Shown here in pieces: positions 31,301 to 34,395 of a stretch of DNA of 34,395 bases; positions within the stretch are counted from its first letter, which is position 1, and each line of letters starts with the position of its first letter. Below the pieces are notes generated by a model. That model ran no database searches. It was given only the letters and a program-made list of their open reading frames with translations, and had not been told where the DNA came from. The position numbers and the translations under genes were made by a program. Source of the stretch: a virus; the IMG/VR virus record IMGVR_UViG_3300030098_003990, positions 8,398 to 42,792 of that record; one strand, 5' to 3'.

Positions 31301-31341
31301 ATTTCAGAGTCATTAACACATTTATGTAGGCGGCCTAAACA

Positions 31342-31444
31342 GGTGGGTCTCATGGGTCTATTTACTATTATTGTTGTATACCAACAATAGTAGGTCAATT
31401 TAAGGTGGGTCTATAGGTGTCCCTCTGGTGGGTCTAGACCCACC
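31342..31444. repeat. Iteron-like GGTGGGTCT repeats and palindrome
   Basis: GGTGGGTCT occurs at 31342-31350, 31404-31412 and 31427-31435, with a partial GGGTCTA at 31354. The last copy is followed directly by its inverse AGACCCACC (31436-31444), forming an 18-bp perfect palindrome. A further hairpin (ATTATTGTTG-TATAC-CAACAATAGT) lies near 31367-31391. The array is a candidate origin or operator in the gene-free stretch 30979-31522. Confidence 0.65.
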
Positions 31445-31485
31445 ACAACGTCTTACGGAAGGGCAAAATTCTCTATAGGGTCAGG

Positions 31486-31514
31486 TTTAAATAGGTTGTA
31501 GAAATCTATATAAT
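31486..31514 (+). promoter_or_regulatory. Sigma-70-like promoter (TTTAAA-17-TATAAT)
   Basis: TTTAAA (31486-31491) and a perfect TATAAT (31509-31514) are 17 bp apart. The ATG at 31523 is 8 nt after the -10, giving a 5' leader of about one or two bases. It would drive the rightward packaging-gene operon. Confidence 0.6.
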
Positions 31515-31522
31515 AAAAAATT

Positions 31523-31915
31523 ATGAAAACTAGAAAAATGTTAGTGGGTGGTTTATTGTCAAAAGGCATTAAAATGATCTACAAAGATCCTGCATCCAAA
31601 AAAGCTTTAAGAAAATTAACTGAACTTGGGAGAGAAGTTGGGGCATCTAGATTTGATATTAATACCCAAAAAGCGAGAGGCCTAAAAAAATATGTAAATT
31701 TAATTAATAAAAAGATTGCACAAGGCCAAGGGTTTAAAGATCCTACGTTTAAGAAAAAAGCCACGAAGGTAATGACAGTTGCTAAAAATAGATTGAACTT
31801 ATTCCTTAAAAAGCAAAAAGCAAAAAAAGAAGCAATGATTGAGGGAAAAAAAGTTAAAAAGAATTTTAAAGGTGGATTGATGATCCAACCCAAGTTAGCT
31901 AAAAGAGGTTATTAA
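31523..31915 (+). CDS. Lysine-rich basic protein
   Basis: The 130-residue protein is about one-quarter Lys or Arg. It begins MKTRKMLVGGLLSKGIKMIY and continues with repeated helices (ASKKALRKLTELGREVG, KKYVNLINKKIAQGQG, KKQKAKKEAMIEGKKVKK). It is probably nucleic-acid-binding or packaged with the DNA (inferred from charge). Its N-terminus resembles that of the next gene (MKTxKxxxGG), so the two may be distant paralogues. It is the first gene after the control region, and no ribosome-binding site is visible. Confidence 0.65.
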   Translation: MKTRKMLVGGLLSKGIKMIYKDPASKKALRKLTELGREVGASRFDINTQKARGLKKYVNLINKKIAQGQGFKDPTFKKKATKVMTVAKNRLNLFLKKQKAKKEAMIEGKKVKKNFKGGLMIQPKLAKRGY

Positions 31916-31917
31916 TT

Positions 31918-32382
31918 ATGAAAACAGGAAAATATTTTTTAGGTGGTGCTATAAAAGGACTTGGTGGTCGAGCCGTGAAAGTCTTTATGAAACGTCCTGA
32001 GGTTAAAAAACAAATAGCCGATAAAATAAAAGAAATAAACAATATTTATGCTAAACCAGATCCAATAAAGTACAGAAAAACATTCAAAAATGCTTTAAAA
32101 AAATTAGATAAACAAGAAGCAAAAGCTTCTATCATTAGTAATGAAATGAAGAAAAAAGTTAAAAAAGGATATGATGTTATAGGAAGAACAAGGAAGGTAA
32201 GATTTGGACCTAAAGTTAGCCCAGTGTATAGAAAAAAATTATCAGAAGGTTTAAGTAAAACAAGAACAATTCAGTCTATAATGATTACGGGTATGAGACA
32301 GTTGAGAACTTACAGAAAAAATTTAGGTAAGAAGGCCCAAGCTATTATGCAAAAAGAACTATCTGGTAAGGCACCTAACTAA
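31918..32382 (+). CDS. Second lysine-rich basic protein
   Basis: The 154-residue protein begins MKTGKYFLGGAIKGLGGRAV, similar to the preceding gene, then has long basic helices (VKKQIADKIKEINNIY, YRKTFKNALKKLDKQ, YRKKLSEGLSKTRTIQS, GMRQLRTYRKNLGKKAQAIM). It is probably DNA-binding or a basic virion component. It lies directly before the small terminase subunit gene, which starts in its stop codon (TAATGC). Confidence 0.65.
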   Translation: MKTGKYFLGGAIKGLGGRAVKVFMKRPEVKKQIADKIKEINNIYAKPDPIKYRKTFKNALKKLDKQEAKASIISNEMKKKVKKGYDVIGRTRKVRFGPKVSPVYRKKLSEGLSKTRTIQSIMITGMRQLRTYRKNLGKKAQAIMQKELSGKAPN

Positions 32383-32909
32383 TGCCTGGCCTTAAAAAGA
32401 AAGAATTAAGAACTGATAAGGACTTAACTATAAAACAAAAGATGTTTGTTGATATATTAGTTGCAAACTGGGGTGAGATTACTAAATCAGATGCTTTGAG
32501 AAAAGCAAAATATGAATGTAAGAACGATAATGATTACTCTGTAATAGCAAGCAGATTAACCAATAGAAAATTAAATCCACACATTTGTAAATACTTAGAT
32601 AAAAAATTAGATGAGGCATCCTCTAAATACGAGAGAAATAAAATTAGAAGATATAGAAGATTAGAAAGATATGCTGACTTGGCAGCAGAGAATAAACAAT
32701 ACTCAGCAGCTGTAAATGCAGAATACAGGTCAGGACAATTAGCTGGTCTATATATTGATAAGAAAGAAGTTAGAGTATCAGGATTGGAGGGTATGTCACG
32801 TGCAGAGCTTGAAAAGAAACTCAAAGAGCTTTCAAACAAGATCGACGGCTTCAACGCCAAAACGATTGAAGTTAAGCCAGAGACAAAAGAAATATCTCAA
32901 AAGTTATAA
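32382..32909 (+). CDS. terS: Terminase small subunit
   Basis: The 175-residue protein has the layout of phage small terminase subunits: LTIKQKMFVDILVANWGE, SDALRKAKYECKND, then YSVIASRLTNRKLNPHICKY. This is the N-terminal helix-turn-helix DNA-recognition region with the usual "xxKQxxFVxxLV ... AxRxAGY ... SRLxxNxxVxxxI" pattern, followed by long helices for oligomerisation (EASSKYERNKIRRYRRLERY, AELEKKLKELSNKI). It recognises the packaging site and hands DNA to the large subunit, which is not in this window. Candidate binding repeats lie about 0.7-1 kb downstream. Confidence 0.82.
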   Translation: MPGLKKKELRTDKDLTIKQKMFVDILVANWGEITKSDALRKAKYECKNDNDYSVIASRLTNRKLNPHICKYLDKKLDEASSKYERNKIRRYRRLERYADLAAENKQYSAAVNAEYRSGQLAGLYIDKKEVRVSGLEGMSRAELEKKLKELSNKIDGFNAKTIEVKPETKEISQKL

Positions 32910-32980
32910 TTGGTCATCATTTATAACTTTATTTAATGAGGTGCATAACCCTGACATAAAGACTATGGTTGGAGAAGTAA

Positions 32981-33277
32981 ATGTCAAAGCGACGAAAAAA
33001 AAGTAAATACAAAAATGCCATTGTCGGTAAGAAGAAATACTATTTCTACAAAATAAGATGGATTGATATCACCGGGGACGCTGGTCACAAGAACGAAGAG
33101 GAGATGGACAAGCTTGAGTGTTGCACTATGATTTCACAGGGCTACATATATAAAATTGATAAAAAGAAAAAGACCCTGACTTCATTCGCTACATTTGATG
33201 AGAAAGAAGCGGTGTTTAGTGATACAAACATCTTCCCTTTGGGCTGTATTTTAAGCAAAGAAAAAATCAAAAACTGA
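32981..33277 (+). CDS. Conserved small marine phage protein near terminase
   Basis: The 98-residue protein follows GGAG at 7 nt. The N-terminus is very basic (MSKRRKKSKYKNAIVGKKKY), then come YKIRWIDITGDAGHKNEEEM, CCTMISQGYIYK, LTSFATFDEKEAVFSDTNIF and PLGCI. The WxDITGDxGHxxxEEM and SDxNxxPxGCI pattern occurs in phages of marine bacteria close to packaging genes, as far as I recall, with unknown function. The small beta-barrel-like core could bind nucleic acid or protein. Confidence 0.72.
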   Translation: MSKRRKKSKYKNAIVGKKKYYFYKIRWIDITGDAGHKNEEEMDKLECCTMISQGYIYKIDKKKKTLTSFATFDEKEAVFSDTNIFPLGCILSKEKIKN

Positions 33278-33284
33278 CTTCATT

Positions 33285-33779
33285 ATGGCAACAAAAAAAC
33301 GAGAGTCAAAGCTATCTAGATTGATTCAAAAGAACTGTAATCAAATACATTTTACTCGCATAGAATCTAAAACAATTAATGGCATACCTGACTTTAATGG
33401 GTGTATGAATGGAACTGGTTTTTGGATGGAACTAAAATCAGACAAGGTCAAGTATCCAAAGCTTTCTAAATGGCAAATTAGTTGGATAAATAAACATTTA
33501 CACTTTGGTGGTATTGTTTTGATCTGCAATCACTCCCTCTTGGAGAGTGCTTACAAACTGTACAGACCGGTGTCCGCGTTCTCGGATCCTCGTTTACTGA
33601 AACCTCGTTTCTCGTTCTCGACTCCAGTACACTGGCCCGCCTTCCAGGATGCCATCTGGGAGCTCCTTCAGCAGCGTAGCTCTCGTTCTCGTTCCCTCGT
33701 TAGAGAATCTCGGTTCGCGGATATGGTAAGGGATGGCACCGGCAGCCTGACGGAGCTGGATCTAGCACGGATCTCCTGA
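33285..33779 (+). CDS. VRR-NUC-type nuclease with unusual GC-rich C-terminal extension
   Basis: The 164-residue protein has a compact PD-(D/E)XK nuclease of the VRR-NUC type: KRESKLSRLIQKN, NGIPDFNGCMNG (Asp36), GFWMELKSDK (Glu49-x-Lys51), LSKWQISWINKHL (Gln64) and GGIVLICNHS. Such nucleases cut branched or structured DNA and often sit near terminase genes. The core ends near residue 93. The following ~70 residues (RPVSAFSDPRLLKPRF onward) are encoded by abruptly GC-rich DNA with repeated CTCGTT units, unlike the rest of the gene. They may be a real extension (PVHWPAFQDAIWELL looks helical) or read-through into a non-coding element. Confidence 0.8.
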   Translation: MATKKRESKLSRLIQKNCNQIHFTRIESKTINGIPDFNGCMNGTGFWMELKSDKVKYPKLSKWQISWINKHLHFGGIVLICNHSLLESAYKLYRPVSAFSDPRLLKPRFSFSTPVHWPAFQDAIWELLQQRSSRSRSLVRESRFADMVRDGTGSLTELDLARIS

Positions 33780-33932
33780 TCTCGTTTGTCGTTTTCATAA
33801 ATCTCGTTTCTCGTACAAGAACTACAATCGCCCCGCGGAGGCTGTGCTAGGAGCTCAGTCACCGGCGGAACTGGTGGTGCCGAAGCTCGTTTGTCGTTTT
33901 CATAAATCACGTTTCTCGGATAAGAACTACAA
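33589..33932. repeat. CTCGTT repeat array
   Basis: CTCGTT occurs at 33589, 33604, 33611, 33682, 33688, 33696, 33781, 33803 and 33886, with variants CTCGGTT (33709) and GTCGTTTT (33788, 33893). The density is far above chance for six bases in 344 bp. It begins in the C-terminal part of the nuclease gene and continues into non-coding DNA. Confidence 0.75.
33781..33932. repeat. 47-bp direct repeat pair
   Basis: The segments 33781-33827 and 33886-33932 are 47 bp each and differ at about three positions; they are 105 bp apart, start to start. Both are followed within a few bases by CCCCGCGGA. In the second copy this becomes a stem, CCCCGC pairing with GCGGGG (about 33939-33962). Confidence 0.85.
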
Positions 33933-34026
33933 CAGCATCCCCGCGGACTGAGCGGTGAGCGGGGGCACAGGAACTTCTAGTGAGCTGGAGCTTTGGGTGT
34001 GATGGAAAAAATTATAAAAATAGTTC

Positions 34027-34056
34027 TTGACATCCTCCCATCTGGTCTTATATAAC
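34027..34056 (+). promoter_or_regulatory. Strong sigma-70-like promoter for structured RNA
   Basis: A perfect TTGACA (34027-34032) is followed by ATATAA at 17 bp or TATAAC (34051-34056) at 18 bp. It is the only full TTGACA-type promoter found in the window. Transcription would start near 34062, 7-8 nt before the first RNA module, and no coding frame follows. Confidence 0.75.
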
Positions 34057-34061
34057 GTTCA

Positions 34062-34395
34062 TAAGAAAGCTTGAGCCCTGAACCAAGCGGTGAGAGATCG
34101 CTAGTATCTTGTTAAACCGACCGACTGCTAGCTGGTAGGTATACTTGGTTCTGGGGTCAAGTTAAGCGGCTCTGCCAAGATTTGCCTTAAACGTGGTGAT
34201 AGCATTCCGTAAACTTGGCCAAACTTGAGTCCTGATCCGATGGCATGCGTGCCTAGAGGTCGGTTGATCACCGATAAACCTCGATGGTACAATTCACTTC
34301 GGGTCTGGGGTCAAGTAGAGACGGGTCATACCCTTAAAGCTTTGAAGCGCGATGCACTTTGCTTGACTACGGCTCCTGGTATACGAGCCTTAACA
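34062..34395 (+). ncRNA. Candidate structured non-coding RNA with two related 92-nt modules, continues past window
   Basis: Two modules of exactly 92 nt (34070-34161, 34224-34315) share closing sequences: CTTGAG-(C/T)CC-TG at the start and CTG-GGG-TCAAG at the end, which pair. Just inside, AACCAAG pairs with CTTGGTT in module 1 and ATCCGA with TCGGGT in module 2: different bases, same pairing, so the stem covaries. Module 1 has hairpin AGAT-cgctagt-ATCT whose loop GCTAG can pair with CTAGC in a second loop (34123-34133), a possible kissing interaction. Module 2 has GGCA-tgcg-TGCC and GAGGT-CGGT-tgatc-ACCG-ataa-ACCTC. The linker has GCCAAG/CTTGGC (34174/34214). After module 2 come GGGT-cat-ACCC and GGCTC/GAGCC (34371/34385). 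I see no coding frame of note. The class is not recognised by eye; GOLLD- or ROOL-like phage RNAs and a packaging RNA are alternatives. Confidence 0.65.

Noticed and set aside
32755-33006. 83-codon plus-strand frame overlapping terS
   Set aside because: It lies mostly inside terS in another frame and runs into the next gene; composition is that of a shadow frame.
33668-33910. 80-codon minus-strand frame with IYENDKR twice
   Set aside because: The repeated peptide comes directly from the 47-bp DNA repeat; the rest is low-complexity Arg/Glu/Pro sequence with no protein-like pattern.
33781-33932. CRISPR-like repeat pair
   Set aside because: Only two 47-bp copies with a 58-bp gap, imperfect, and no cas genes; not a CRISPR array.
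34062-34395. Group I or II intron, tmRNA or RNase P RNA
   Set aside because: I could not place the group I P7/guanosine site, a group II domain V, a tmRNA tRNA-like end or RNase P core motifs; the two repeated modules do not fit those classes.

Overview
The window is a tightly packed, AT-rich piece of a tailed-phage genome, very probably a marine one. The evidence is the set of recognisable genes: tail-fibre and glycine-rich adhesin genes, large internal-virion-like genes, a family A DNA polymerase, an archaeo-eukaryotic-type primase, SF1 and SNF2 helicases, PD-(D/E)XK nucleases, a small terminase subunit, and short conserved proteins of the type common in cyanophages, pelagiphages and uncultured marine phages. 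The low GC content fits a SAR11-like or other AT-rich marine alphaproteobacterial host; this is inference. No sheath or classical tape-measure gene is visible, and several large ejection-type proteins are, so a podovirus-like particle is the best guess. Large terminase, portal and major capsid genes are not in the window and would lie beyond its ends.

Layout: 1-3273 holds the end of a repeat-rich structural gene, a tail fibre, a glycine-rich adhesin and a small tail-associated protein. 3271-5285 holds a 73-bp tandem duplication and three different 2-oxoglutarate/Fe(II) oxygenase-like genes around a small unknown. 5358-8348 holds a large virion protein and four small proteins. 8345-10076 holds two glycosyltransferases. 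10123-17866 holds a block of virion or ejection-type proteins and a small holin-like membrane protein. 17872-27530 is the replication and recombination module: exonuclease, SNF2 helicase on the minus strand, probable ssDNA-binding protein, AEP primase, UvrD-like helicase, DUF3310 protein, FkbM methyltransferase, DNA polymerase and a zinc ribbon. 27522-28525 is a minus-strand block of five small genes. 28598-30978 is a chain of small plus-strand genes, including several very short membrane, lipoprotein or amphipathic peptides. 30979-31522 is a non-coding control region full of palindromes, iteron-like repeats and two terminators pointing left. 31523-33779 holds two lysine-rich proteins, the small terminase subunit, a conserved small protein and a VRR-NUC nuclease. 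33560-34395 is a GC-rich island.

The most unusual part is the right end. After the nuclease domain, composition shifts sharply. There is an array of CTCGTT repeats and a 47-bp direct repeat, then a strong sigma-70-like promoter, then two 92-nt RNA-like modules sharing closing sequences but with a covarying inner stem. This looks like a structured non-coding RNA beside the packaging genes, continuing beyond the window. I cannot match it to a known class by eye.

A second recurring theme is that five candidate -10 boxes lie 5-8 nt upstream of an ATG, which predicts leaderless or near-leaderless mRNAs. Functions of the small genes are mostly unknown and are stated as such.
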